Of a DNA stretch of 7,068 bases, positions 1 through 7,068 are shown piece by piece. How positions within the stretch are numbered: the stretch's first letter is position 1; each line of letters starts with the position of its first letter. Both the position numbers and the translations under genes were made by a program. The notes under the pieces are model-generated. The model was not told the origin of the DNA. It searched no databases and worked only from the letters and a program-made list of their open reading frames with translations. Source of the DNA: Gammaproteobacteria bacterium (GTDB lineage Bacteria > Pseudomonadota > Gammaproteobacteria > UBA5335). The stretch covers positions 4,909 to 11,976 of the forward strand of contig WOZT01000080.1 of the NCBI GenBank assembly GCA_011620145.1, read 5' to 3'.

Positions 1-132
1 GTGCTGCTCATCGGCAGTCACGACCCCCACCGTTTCCATCGCCACATGGGCACGGCCGTGCTGCGGCGACTGGGCGATCTGGCCGGCGCCGCGCTGGAGG
101 AGGTCGGCGCGCTGGCGGAGGCGCCACGGTGA
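1..132 (+). CDS. DUF484 family protein, C-terminal end (partial)
   Basis: The first 43 codons of the window stay open in frame 1 and end at TGA 130-132; the gene starts upstream of the window. The visible peptide contains GSHDPHRFHRHMGTAVLRRL, which resembles the conserved GS.DP.RF...MGT..L.RL ending of DUF484 proteins (GAF-like fold, function unknown). In many gammaproteobacteria, including E. coli, a DUF484 gene sits directly before xerC, usually behind dapF, and the same order is seen here. The stop codon overlaps the xerC GTG start (GTGA), which suggests translational coupling. The tail after the motif is short and Ala/Glu-rich. Family assignment rests on this short motif plus the neighbouring gene. 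No initiation signal is visible, and the GTG at base 1 should not be taken as the start. Confidence 0.85.
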   Translation: MLLIGSHDPHRFHRHMGTAVLRRLGDLAGAALEEVGALAEAPR

Positions 133-1049
133 AGACCGCGCTGGACGGCTTCCTGGCGGAACTGGCCCGCAACGGGCGCCATTCCCCCCATACCGTGGCC
201 GCCTACCGCCGTGATTTGACGGCCCTTTGCGCTTGGTGCGCCCTACAGGGGATCAGCGCCTGGCCCGAACTCACCACCGCCCAGTTGCAGCTGTGGCTGG
301 CCGAGGGCCACGACGGGGGATTGAATCCGCGCACCCTGGCGCGGCGCCTCTCGGCGGTGCGAACACTGTATCGCCATCTGCGGCGCACGGGGCAGGTCCA
401 CCAGCTGCCCGCCCAGGCCCTGCGCGCGCCCCGCCGCGCCCACCGGTTGCCCGCCGTGCTCGATCCCGACACCACCGCCCGGCTCCTTGAAGACATCCCC
501 CAAACGCCGCTGCAGTGGCGCGACCGCGCGCTGTACGAACTGATCTATTCCAGCGGTCTGCGGTTGAGCGAAGCCGTGGGCCTGGATGTGGCCGATCTGG
601 ATCTGGTCGCAGGCGAGGTGCGGGTACTGGGCAAGGGCGGGCGCATGCGCCAGGTGCCGGTGGGCCGCAAGGCGCGTGAGGCCCTCGGCACCTGGCTCGC
701 CCTGCGCGCGCCATCGGTGCCGCCGACGCAAACGGCGCTGTTCGTCAATCATCGTGGCGCGCGGCTGGGGGCGCGCAGCGTGCAGCGCCTGCTGGCCCAG
801 CGGGCGATCACCCAGGGCCTGGCGCAACATGTCCATCCGCACATGCTGCGTCATGCCTTCGCCACGCATCTGCTGGAATCCAGCGGCGACCTGCGCGCGG
901 TGCAGGAGCTGCTGGGCCACCAGCGCCTCAGCACCACCCAGATCTACACCCACCTGGACTTCCAGCACCTGACGCAGGTCTACGATCGCGCCCACCCGCG
1001 CGCCCGGCGCCAGGCCCAACCGCCCCCGGATCCCGACGGCATGCAGTAG
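129..1049 (+). CDS. xerC: Tyrosine recombinase XerC
   Basis: A site-specific tyrosine recombinase that acts with XerD at the dif site to resolve chromosome dimers at cell division. The 306-residue product has an N-terminal SAM-like DNA-binding domain (about residues 1-90; note [12 protein letters not shown] at 19-30) and a C-terminal catalytic domain (about 108-290). All six catalytic residues of the family can be placed: R145 (SSGLRLSE), K169 ([12 protein letters not shown]), H238 and R241 ([12 protein letters not shown]), H264 ([10 protein letters not shown]) and nucleophile Y273 (QIYTHLD). The ending [15 protein letters not shown] fits XerC better than XerD. Translation starts at GTG 129, overlapping the DUF484 stop, with GGAG at 117-120 eight bases upstream. 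It is slightly longer than E. coli XerC (298 residues) because of a Pro-rich tail after residue 293. Adjacency to DUF484 supports XerC over a phage or integron integrase. Confidence 0.96.
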   Translation: MKTALDGFLAELARNGRHSPHTVAAYRRDLTALCAWCALQGISAWPELTTAQLQLWLAEGHDGGLNPRTLARRLSAVRTLYRHLRRTGQVHQLPAQALRAPRRAHRLPAVLDPDTTARLLEDIPQTPLQWRDRALYELIYSSGLRLSEAVGLDVADLDLVAGEVRVLGKGGRMRQVPVGRKAREALGTWLALRAPSVPPTQTALFVNHRGARLGARSVQRLLAQRAITQGLAQHVHPHMLRHAFATHLLESSGDLRAVQELLGHQRLSTTQIYTHLDFQHLTQVYDRAHPRARRQAQPPPDPDGMQ

Positions 1050-1081
1050 AATCCTCCCTTCAAGTCCCGCCGGCGTCGGCG
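1047..1081 (+). promoter_or_regulatory. Possible hslVU leader: -10-like hexamer plus GC hairpin
   Basis: The 49-bp xerC-hslV gap is the longest in the window. It begins with TAGAAT (1047-1052), one mismatch from the sigma70 -10 consensus and overlapping the xerC stop. A perfect 5-bp inverted repeat follows, CGCCG (1068-1072) and CGGCG (1077-1081), with a GCGT loop. If TAGAAT is a -10 box, transcription would begin near 1059 and the hairpin would lie close to the 5' end of the hslVU transcript. E. coli hslVU mRNA is known to carry a leader stem-loop affecting expression, but the sequences are not comparable by eye. I found no convincing -35 box and no sigma32 consensus. There is no T-tract after the hairpin, so it is not an intrinsic terminator. 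Speculative. Confidence 0.25.
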
Positions 1082-1098
1082 CACCAGGACGAGGAGCG

Positions 1099-1641
1099 AT
1101 GCAGCAGTTCCACGGTACGACCATTCTTTCCGTGCGCCGCAATGGCCAGGTGGCCATCGCCGGTGACGGCCAGGTGTCCATGGGCGACACGGTCATGAAA
1201 GCCAATGCGCGCAAGGTTCGGCGGCTCTACCGCGACCGCGTGCTGGCCGGTTTCGCAGGCGGCACGGCCGATGCGTTCACCTTGTTCGAACGCTTCGAGA
1301 GCAAGCTGGAAGCCCACAGCGGCCACCTCACCCGTGCGGCGGTGGAGCTGGCCAAGGACTGGCGCACCGACCGCATGCTGCGCCGCCTGGAAGCGCTGAT
1401 GTGCGTCGCCGATGCCACGGCATCCCTCGTGATCACCGGCAACGGCGATGTCATCGAACCCGCCGACGCCATCATGGCCATCGGTTCGGGCGGCAACTAT
1501 GCCCTCGCCGCAGCGCGGGCGCTGCTGGCGGAGACACCCCTGTCGGCGCGCGACATCGTGGAGAAAAGCCTGCACATCGCCGGCGACATCTGCATCTACA
1601 CCAACCACCATCTCACCATCGAGACCCTGGACGCCGCCTGA
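1099..1641 (+). CDS. hslV: HslV (ClpQ) threonine peptidase of the HslUV protease
   Basis: Proteasome-beta-like N-terminal threonine protease. It forms a double hexameric ring and degrades proteins fed in by the HslU ATPase in the cytoplasm. The 180-residue product begins [14 protein letters not shown], so the catalytic threonine is T7 after removal of a six-residue propeptide; E. coli HslV exposes its Thr simply by losing Met. Other family blocks are [17 protein letters not shown] (16-32), [17 protein letters not shown] (51-67), [19 protein letters not shown] (80-98), [24 protein letters not shown] and [15 protein letters not shown] near the end. Length is close to the usual 175-182. The ATG at 1099 is preceded by AGGA (1086-1089) and GAGGAG (1091-1096). 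No later ATG or GTG lies before T7, so the propeptide must be translated. hslU follows after 28 bp. Identification is essentially certain. Confidence 0.98.
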   Translation: MQQFHGTTILSVRRNGQVAIAGDGQVSMGDTVMKANARKVRRLYRDRVLAGFAGGTADAFTLFERFESKLEAHSGHLTRAAVELAKDWRTDRMLRRLEALMCVADATASLVITGNGDVIEPADAIMAIGSGGNYALAAARALLAETPLSARDIVEKSLHIAGDICIYTNHHLTIETLDAA

Positions 1642-1669
1642 AGGCGAGCGCGTCCGGCGAGGAAGACCC

Positions 1670-3004
<1,335 letters not shown>

Positions 3005-3019
3005 GCAAGGAAGCCTCTC

Positions 3020-3409
3020 ATGACTGACGCGTCCGCCCCACGCCTGACCGCCATGACCCTGCACCGCCGCTCGCGGGTGCTGGAGGTGGCCTTCGACAGT
3101 GGCGAGGTGTTCCAACTGCCCTGTGAATACCTGCGCGTGTTCTCGCCCTCGGCCGAGGTGCGCGGCCATGGCGCCGGGCCGTCGATGCTGGTGGTGGGCA
3201 AGGAAGCGGTCAACATCCAGGCCATCGAGCCCACTGGCCATTATGCCGTGCGGCTGGTGTTCGACGACGGCCACAACAGCGGCATCTACACCTTCGGCCA
3301 GCTCCATACGCTGGGCCTGGAACAGGCACGCAACTGGAATGCCTACCTCGCCCGCCTGCAAGCGGCCGGTTACACGCGCAAATCCATCCCACAGGATGCC
3401 CCGTCATGA
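3020..3409 (+). CDS. DUF971 (GBBH-like N-terminal domain) protein
   Basis: A 129-residue protein made almost entirely of one DUF971 / gamma-butyrobetaine-hydroxylase-like N-terminal domain (PF06155). Visible family blocks are [20 protein letters not shown] (21-40), [11 protein letters not shown] (41-51), [18 protein letters not shown] (64-81) and [18 protein letters not shown] (82-99). In gamma-butyrobetaine hydroxylase this domain binds zinc with three Cys and one His. Here only one cysteine is present (C35), so that full site is absent, and no oxygenase domain follows. A DUF971 domain is also fused to the Fe-S P-loop carrier HCF101 in plants, which hints at metal or Fe-S related work; the function of the stand-alone protein is unknown to me. 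It starts at ATG 3020 with AAGGAAG at 3007-3013, 15 bp after hslU, and its TGA overlaps the ubiE ATG. Pseudomonas also carries such a gene right after hslU. Confidence 0.9.
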   Translation: MTDASAPRLTAMTLHRRSRVLEVAFDSGEVFQLPCEYLRVFSPSAEVRGHGAGPSMLVVGKEAVNIQAIEPTGHYAVRLVFDDGHNSGIYTFGQLHTLGLEQARNWNAYLARLQAAGYTRKSIPQDAPS

Positions 3410-4170
3410 ACCGCGATCAGGATCCCACGCCGGACGACATCGATTTTGGCTTCGAGCGCGTCCGGCGCGAGGACAAGCAGCGTCTGGTGCGCGGCGTGTT
3501 CGATTCAGTGGCGGATCGCTACGACCTCATGAACGATCTCATGTCGATGGGGCTGCACCGGCTCTGGAAACGCTTCACGGTCGCCCTCGCCGGGGTGCGG
3601 CCGGGTGAGCGGGTGCTGGATCTGGCCGGCGGCACCGGCGATCTGGCGGGGGCTTTCCTGCCCCAGGTCGGGCGCGAGGGGCTGGTGATCCTGAGCGACA
3701 TCAACGCCGCCATGCTCGGGCGCGGGCGGGAACGACAGGTGGATGCGGGCCATGCGGGCAATCTGGCCTATGTGCAGGCCAATGCCGAGGCCCTGCCGCT
3801 GGCCTCAGGCAGCGTGGACTGCGTCACCATTGGTTTCGGCCTGCGCAATGTCACCGACAAACCCGCCGCCCTGCGCGAAATGGGGCGGGTGTTGCGGCCG
3901 GGCGGGCGGGCCCTGGTACTGGAATTTTCCCAGCCCCGCATCGCGCCGCTGAAGCCCGTCTATGACTGGTATTCCTTCAATGTGCTGCCGCGCCTGGGCC
4001 GGCTGGTGGCCGGCGATGCGGACAGCTACCGCTACCTGGCCGAGAGCATCCGCGTGCATCCGGACCAGGAAACCCTGAAATCCATGATGGTGGAAGCGGG
4101 CTTTGCGCGCTGCCAGTATTTCAATCTGGCGGGCGGCATCGTCGCCGTACACCGAGGATTTCGGATCTAA
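3406..4170 (+). CDS. ubiE: UbiE, ubiquinone/menaquinone C-methyltransferase
   Basis: A class I SAM-dependent methyltransferase. It C-methylates 2-polyprenyl-6-methoxy-1,4-benzoquinol in ubiquinone synthesis and, where menaquinone is made, demethylmenaquinol. The product has 254 residues (E. coli 251). Seen in order: [20 protein letters not shown] (32-51, the UbiE signature), SAM motif [12 protein letters not shown] (70-80), acidic SDIN (97-100) for ribose binding, [11 protein letters not shown] (122-132), GFGLRNVTD (143-151), [17 protein letters not shown] (161-177), [18 protein letters not shown] (204-221) and the conserved ending [12 protein letters not shown]. The ATG overlaps the DUF971 stop (ATGA), with AGGA at 3393-3396 nine bases upstream. 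ubiJ and ubiB follow, the usual proteobacterial order. Whether this organism also makes menaquinone cannot be told from the window. Confidence 0.97.
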   Translation: MNRDQDPTPDDIDFGFERVRREDKQRLVRGVFDSVADRYDLMNDLMSMGLHRLWKRFTVALAGVRPGERVLDLAGGTGDLAGAFLPQVGREGLVILSDINAAMLGRGRERQVDAGHAGNLAYVQANAEALPLASGSVDCVTIGFGLRNVTDKPAALREMGRVLRPGGRALVLEFSQPRIAPLKPVYDWYSFNVLPRLGRLVAGDADSYRYLAESIRVHPDQETLKSMMVEAGFARCQYFNLAGGIVAVHRGFRI

Positions 4171-4172
4171 GC

Positions 4173-4802
4173 ATGGCGACAAACGATGCCCTTCCCCTGG
4201 CCCTGCTCGAACGGGGACTGAACCACACCCTGCGCGACAGCCCGGCCGCTGCGCGCCTGCTGGCACAGCTGAACGGCCAGGCGCTGGCACTGCATGCCGA
4301 GGAACTGGGGCGAACGCTGTATCTGGTCGCTCATCCCGCCGGCCTTCAGGTTCTGATGCAGGCGGACCGACCCGCCCAGGCGACCCTCTCCGGCACCCTG
4401 TTCGGCCTGTCCCGGCTGGCGGCAGGCAGCGCCTCGGGCCGATTGCCGCCGGGGGTGCGCCTCAGCGGCGAGATCGAGGTGGCCGAACAGTTCCAGCGCC
4501 TGCTGGCCCTGGCCCGGCCCGATTTCGAAGCGCTGCTGGCGCGCGCCCTGGGCGATGCCTTGGCTCATAGCGTGGGCACGGGGTTGCAGCGGATCGGCCG
4601 CTGGGTCAGCCGCAGCCTGTTCAGCCTGGGACAGGATGCCAGCGAGTATCTGCGCTACGAAACCGACCTCCTGCCCGATCGTTCCGAAGTGACGGCCTGG
4701 GTCGATGAGGTCGACCGGCTGCGGGACGATGTGGCGCGTCTCGCAGCGCGCGTGGAGCGACTGCAACAATCCTCCCCTAACGTTCACGTTCAACCCGACT
4801 GA
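4173..4802 (+). CDS. ubiJ: UbiJ, SCP2-domain ubiquinone biosynthesis accessory factor
   Basis: A non-catalytic lipid-binding factor. In E. coli UbiJ, with UbiK, supports the soluble Ubi complex that carries hydrophobic quinone intermediates. The 209-residue product (E. coli 201) has an N-terminal helix LLERGLNHTLRDSP (11-24) and an SCP2 sterol-carrier-like domain to about residue 110 (GQALALHAEELGRTLYLVAH at 35-54, GTLFGLSRLA at 74-83, LSGEIEVAEQFQRLL at 97-111). A helical linker follows, then a C-terminal coiled coil with heptad-like hydrophobics, VTAWVDEVDRLRDDVARL (173-190) on to VERLQ. The gene begins two bases after the ubiE stop. The nearest Shine-Dalgarno-like bases are only GGA at 4163-4165, with GAGGA at 4154-4158 rather far, so translation probably depends on coupling to ubiE. 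Sequence conservation in this family is low; position between ubiE and ubiB carries much of the assignment. Confidence 0.92.
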   Translation: MATNDALPLALLERGLNHTLRDSPAAARLLAQLNGQALALHAEELGRTLYLVAHPAGLQVLMQADRPAQATLSGTLFGLSRLAAGSASGRLPPGVRLSGEIEVAEQFQRLLALARPDFEALLARALGDALAHSVGTGLQRIGRWVSRSLFSLGQDASEYLRYETDLLPDRSEVTAWVDEVDRLRDDVARLAARVERLQQSSPNVHVQPD

Positions 4803-4822
4803 ACGCCAAAGGATCCCCGCCG

Positions 4823-6475
4823 ATGTTCCGAGCCACGCTGCGCATCCTGCAAGCCACCCGGGTGGTGCTGCGTTACCGGCTGGACGATACCCTGTTCCAC
4901 CTGCCGCCGTTGCAGCCCTTCGGCTGGATCCGCCATGCGCTGCCCTGGCACTGGCGCCGCGAGGAGCGGCCACTCGGGATGCGCCTGCGCCTGGCACTGG
5001 AGGAACTGGGGCCGGTGGCGATCAAGCTGGGGCAGGCACTGGCCACCCGCCGCGACCTGCTGCCGCTGGAGATGGCTGACGAGCTGGCCCGGCTGCAGGA
5101 TCGGGTGCCGCCGTTTCCCGGCGCCCTCGCGCGGCGCATCCTGGAGGAAACCTATGGCGCACCGCTGGAACGGGTGTTTGCCGAATTTTCCGAAACTCCG
5201 CTGGCCGCCGCCTCCATCGCCCAGGTCCACGCGGCGCGCCTGAAGGACGGTCGGGAGGTGGTGGTGAAGCTGTTGCGGCCTGGGATCGAGCAGCGTATCC
5301 GCCAGGACTTGCGCGTCATGTACCTGCTGGCGGATTTCATCCAGCGCTATGTACCCGATGGCCAGCGGTTGCGCGCGCGCGAGGTGATCGAGGATTACGA
5401 GAAAACCATCCTGGACGAGCTGGATCTGGTGCGCGAAGGGGCCAACGCCGCCCAGACCCGGCGCAACTTCGAGGACCGGCCGATCCTGTATGTGCCGCTG
5501 GTGCACTGGGACTGGACGCGCCGCCATGTGCTGGTGATGGAGCGCATCCATGGCATTCCCATCAGCGACATCGCCGCCCTGAAAGCGCGTGGCGTCAACT
5601 TCCGCTTTCTCGCCGAGCGGGGGGTGGAGATCTTCTTCACCCAGGTGTTCCGCCACAACTTCTTCCATGCCGACATGCATGCCGGCAACATCTTCGTGGA
5701 CACCCGCGACCCGGCGCGACCCGGCTACATCGCCGTCGACTTCGGCATCGTCGGCAGCCTGGGCCGTGACGACCAGCGCTACATCGCCCACAACATCTAT
5801 GCCTTCTTCAACGGCGATTACCGGCGGGTGGCCGAATTGCATGTGGCGTCCGGCTGGGTGCGGCCCGACACACGGGTGGAAGATCTGGAGTCGGTCATCC
5901 GCAGCCTGTGCGAGCCCATCCTGTTCCGACCATTCAAGGACATCCACCTCGACCAGCTTCTGCTGCGCCTGTTCGAGATCGCCCGGCGCTTCAACATGGA
6001 AGTGCAGCCCCAGCTCGTGTTGCTGCAAAAGACCCTGGTCCAGATCGAGGGACTGGGGCGCCAGCTCTACCCCGACCTGGACCTGTGGACCACCGCCAAG
6101 CCGTTCATGGAGCGCTGGATGCACGAGCAACTGGGCGTGCGCGGGGTGTACCAGCAATTCAAGGCCAACCTGCCCGATCTGGCCCAGCGCCTGCCGATGC
6201 TGCCGCTGACCCTTGACCATGCGCTGCAGGCGATCACCGAACTGCCCGCCCGACAGCAGGCGCTGACCCAGCAGTTGCAACGCATGGAAAATCAGCGGAC
6301 GCAGCGGCGCGGCGGTGGCTGGATGCTGATGGGTGGCACGCTGTTGCTGGCGGCAGGGGGGCTGGCTGGGATGGTGCTGGGACAATCCGTTGCGATCGGC
6401 CAAAATGCATGGCCCATCGCCGCTGTCCTCGGCGTCTGTGGTTTATTCAGCCTACGCCGCGCCCGCCGCGTCTGA
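4823..6475 (+). CDS. ubiB: UbiB, ABC1/ADCK-type atypical kinase/ATPase of ubiquinone synthesis
   Basis: A membrane-associated protein-kinase-like ATPase needed for aerobic ubiquinone synthesis, thought to help handle membrane-bound quinone precursors. The product has 550 residues (E. coli 546). Family signatures are KLGQ (68-71) in AIKLGQALATRRDLLP, the Ala-rich loop PLAAASIAQVH (126-136) replacing the usual kinase Gly loop, ATP lysine K149 (VVVKLLRP), the ExD motif E199/D201 (LDELDLVREGANA), catalytic D284 in FHADMHAGNIFVD (281-293) and DFG (306-308). Two hydrophobic C-terminal segments, about 500-520 and 528-545, match the membrane anchor of UbiB. One oddity is that the usual HADMHPGN has Ala in place of Pro (A287). 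The start is ATG 4823 with AAAGGA at 4808-4813. The gene lies 20 bp after ubiJ. In E. coli tatABC follows ubiB; here a DUF2058 gene does. Confidence 0.97.
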   Translation: MFRATLRILQATRVVLRYRLDDTLFHLPPLQPFGWIRHALPWHWRREERPLGMRLRLALEELGPVAIKLGQALATRRDLLPLEMADELARLQDRVPPFPGALARRILEETYGAPLERVFAEFSETPLAAASIAQVHAARLKDGREVVVKLLRPGIEQRIRQDLRVMYLLADFIQRYVPDGQRLRAREVIEDYEKTILDELDLVREGANAAQTRRNFEDRPILYVPLVHWDWTRRHVLVMERIHGIPISDIAALKARGVNFRFLAERGVEIFFTQVFRHNFFHADMHAGNIFVDTRDPARPGYIAVDFGIVGSLGRDDQRYIAHNIYAFFNGDYRRVAELHVASGWVRPDTRVEDLESVIRSLCEPILFRPFKDIHLDQLLLRLFEIARRFNMEVQPQLVLLQKTLVQIEGLGRQLYPDLDLWTTAKPFMERWMHEQLGVRGVYQQFKANLPDLAQRLPMLPLTLDHALQAITELPARQQALTQQLQRMENQRTQRRGGGWMLMGGTLLLAAGGLAGMVLGQSVAIGQNAWPIAAVLGVCGLFSLRRARRV

Positions 6476-6488
6476 CGATTTCATCCAC

Positions 6489-6494
6489 GAGGTG
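6489..6494 (+). promoter_or_regulatory. Ribosome binding site deciding the DUF2058 start
   Basis: GAGGTG lies two bases before ATG 6497 but eight bases before the in-frame ATG 6503. The second spacing is normal for translation initiation and the first is too short. The N-terminus from 6503, MANLLQDQLLKAGL, also matches the family style better, so 6503 is preferred; the alternative adds only Met-Thr. Confidence 0.6.
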
Positions 6495-6502
6495 TAATGA
6501 CC

Positions 6503-7030
6503 ATGGCCAATCTGCTGCAGGATCAATTGCTCAAGGCGGGCCTGGCCAAGCCGGAGCAGCTCAAGAAAGCAGCCAAGGAACAGCGTCAGGCGCAGCGCGG
6601 CAATGCGCCCAACACGGCCGCCGAACAGGCGCGGCTGGCCCAGCAGAAAAAAATTGAAAGCGACCGCATCCGCAACCAGGAACAGCAGGCACAGCGCGAG
6701 CGCAAGGCCCAGGCCGCCGAAATCCGGCAGTTGATCGAGACGCAAAAGCTGGATCGCAGCGGGGGCGAAAGTGCCTTCCAGTTCGTCGATGGGGGAAAGA
6801 TTCGCAAGATCCATGTGCATGAAGCGCAGCGCGCCCAGTTGATCAAAGGCCTGCTGGCCCTGGCCAGGCTCGGCCAGACCTATGAACTGGTACCGCTTGC
6901 GACCGCCGAGAAAATTGCCCAGCGCGATCCCAGCCGCGTGGTTCTGCTCAACACGCAGCCCGAAACACCGGTCGATCCGGCCGCCGATCCTTACGCCAAC
7001 CATCCGGTGCCCGATGACCTGATGTGGTAG
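6503..7030 (+). CDS. DUF2058 (YaiL-like) protein of unknown function
   Basis: A 175-residue soluble protein resembling the DUF2058 / E. coli YaiL family (YaiL about 179 residues). It begins MANLLQDQLLKAGL. Next comes a highly charged Gln/Lys/Arg/Ala-rich segment (about 15-80) likely to form a long helix or coiled coil. A small conserved C-terminal domain follows: FQFVDGGKIRKIHVHEAQR (92-110), LIKGLLALARLGQTYELVP (113-131), AEKIAQRDPSRVVLLN (135-150). It ends in the family tail DPYANHPVPDDLMW (162-175). There is no signal peptide, membrane segment or catalytic motif that I recognise. The basic, Gln-rich first half would suit nucleic-acid or ribosome association, but that is inference only. The start is discussed with the ribosome binding site; ATG 6497 is the alternative. 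It lies 27 bp after ubiB with no terminator between, so it is probably the last visible gene of the same transcript. Confidence 0.9.
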   Translation: MANLLQDQLLKAGLAKPEQLKKAAKEQRQAQRGNAPNTAAEQARLAQQKKIESDRIRNQEQQAQRERKAQAAEIRQLIETQKLDRSGGESAFQFVDGGKIRKIHVHEAQRAQLIKGLLALARLGQTYELVPLATAEKIAQRDPSRVVLLNTQPETPVDPAADPYANHPVPDDLMW

Positions 7031-7068
7031 GCGCTGCGGGCCGTCGACCCGGCCTTGAGCCGTGCCGC

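Noticed and set aside
243..1214. Minus-strand open frame (323 codons) opposite xerC and the start of hslV
   Set aside because: It spans two unrelated plus-strand genes and the gap between them, with no motif and no plausible ribosome binding context.
1448..1669. In-frame upstream extension of hslU
   Set aside because: It lies within hslV, encodes no HslU-like residues, and ATG 1670 has a good ribosome binding site and the expected family N-terminus.
4780..4791. Tandem ACGTTC hexamer near the end of ubiJ
   Set aside because: Two copies of a hexamer inside a coding tail are expected by chance and match no operator I recognise.
4790..6403. Long open frame on the minus strand (537 codons) opposite ubiB
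   Set aside because: Same reason: it mirrors the codon bias of ubiB and shows no recognisable domain.
6647..6653. Run of seven A residues in DUF2058 as a slippage or frameshift site
   Set aside because: It reads in frame as AAA AAA A.., is not in the phase of a -1 slippery heptamer, and the conserved C-terminal tail lies in the same frame, so there is no sign of recoding or a sequencing error.
7039..7054. Hairpin GGCCG-TCGACC-CGGCC just after the DUF2058 stop as a terminator
   Set aside because: The stem is only five base pairs and is followed by two T residues, not a T-tract; the window ends before anything more can be judged.

Overview
This is a GC-rich chromosomal window made of core genes. 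It reads as a free-living gammaproteobacterium, probably near the Chromatiales / sulfur-oxidiser side of the class. That placement is inferred from protein similarity recalled from memory and from the gene order DUF484-xerC-hslV-hslU-DUF971-ubiE-ubiJ-ubiB; no search was run. Coding density is very high and every gene is on the + strand. I see no transposase, phage gene, tRNA, rRNA, CRISPR array or compositional island.

Layout. Bases 1-132 are the 3' end of a DUF484 (GAF-like) gene. It overlaps xerC (129-1049) by four bases (GTGA). A 49-bp gap follows, the longest internal gap in the window; it holds a small GC hairpin and a weak -10-like hexamer. Next come hslV (1099-1641) and hslU (1670-3004), the peptidase and the AAA+ unfoldase of the HslUV protease. 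A small DUF971 gene (3020-3409) follows hslU by 15 bp and overlaps ubiE by four bases (ATGA). ubiE (3406-4170), ubiJ (4173-4802) and ubiB (4823-6475) form a ubiquinone-biosynthesis block. A DUF2058 (YaiL-like) gene (6503-7030) closes the window.

How the genes work together. XerC resolves chromosome dimers with a XerD partner that is not in the window. HslV and HslU form a two-part ATP-dependent protease. UbiE methylates the quinone ring, UbiJ is the lipid-binding accessory factor of the soluble Ubi complex, and UbiB is the membrane-attached atypical kinase/ATPase of the pathway. Spacing of -4 to 49 bp suggests one long transcript, or two with an internal start before hslV. No gene-free stretch exceeds 50 bp.

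Novelty. The window is mostly ordinary housekeeping DNA and I did not find a convincing undescribed system. The points most worth a second look are the DUF971 gene coupled between a protease operon and the quinone operon, a Pro-to-Ala change in the UbiB HADxHPGN motif, the six-residue HslV propeptide, and the uncharacterised DUF2058 gene downstream of ubiB.
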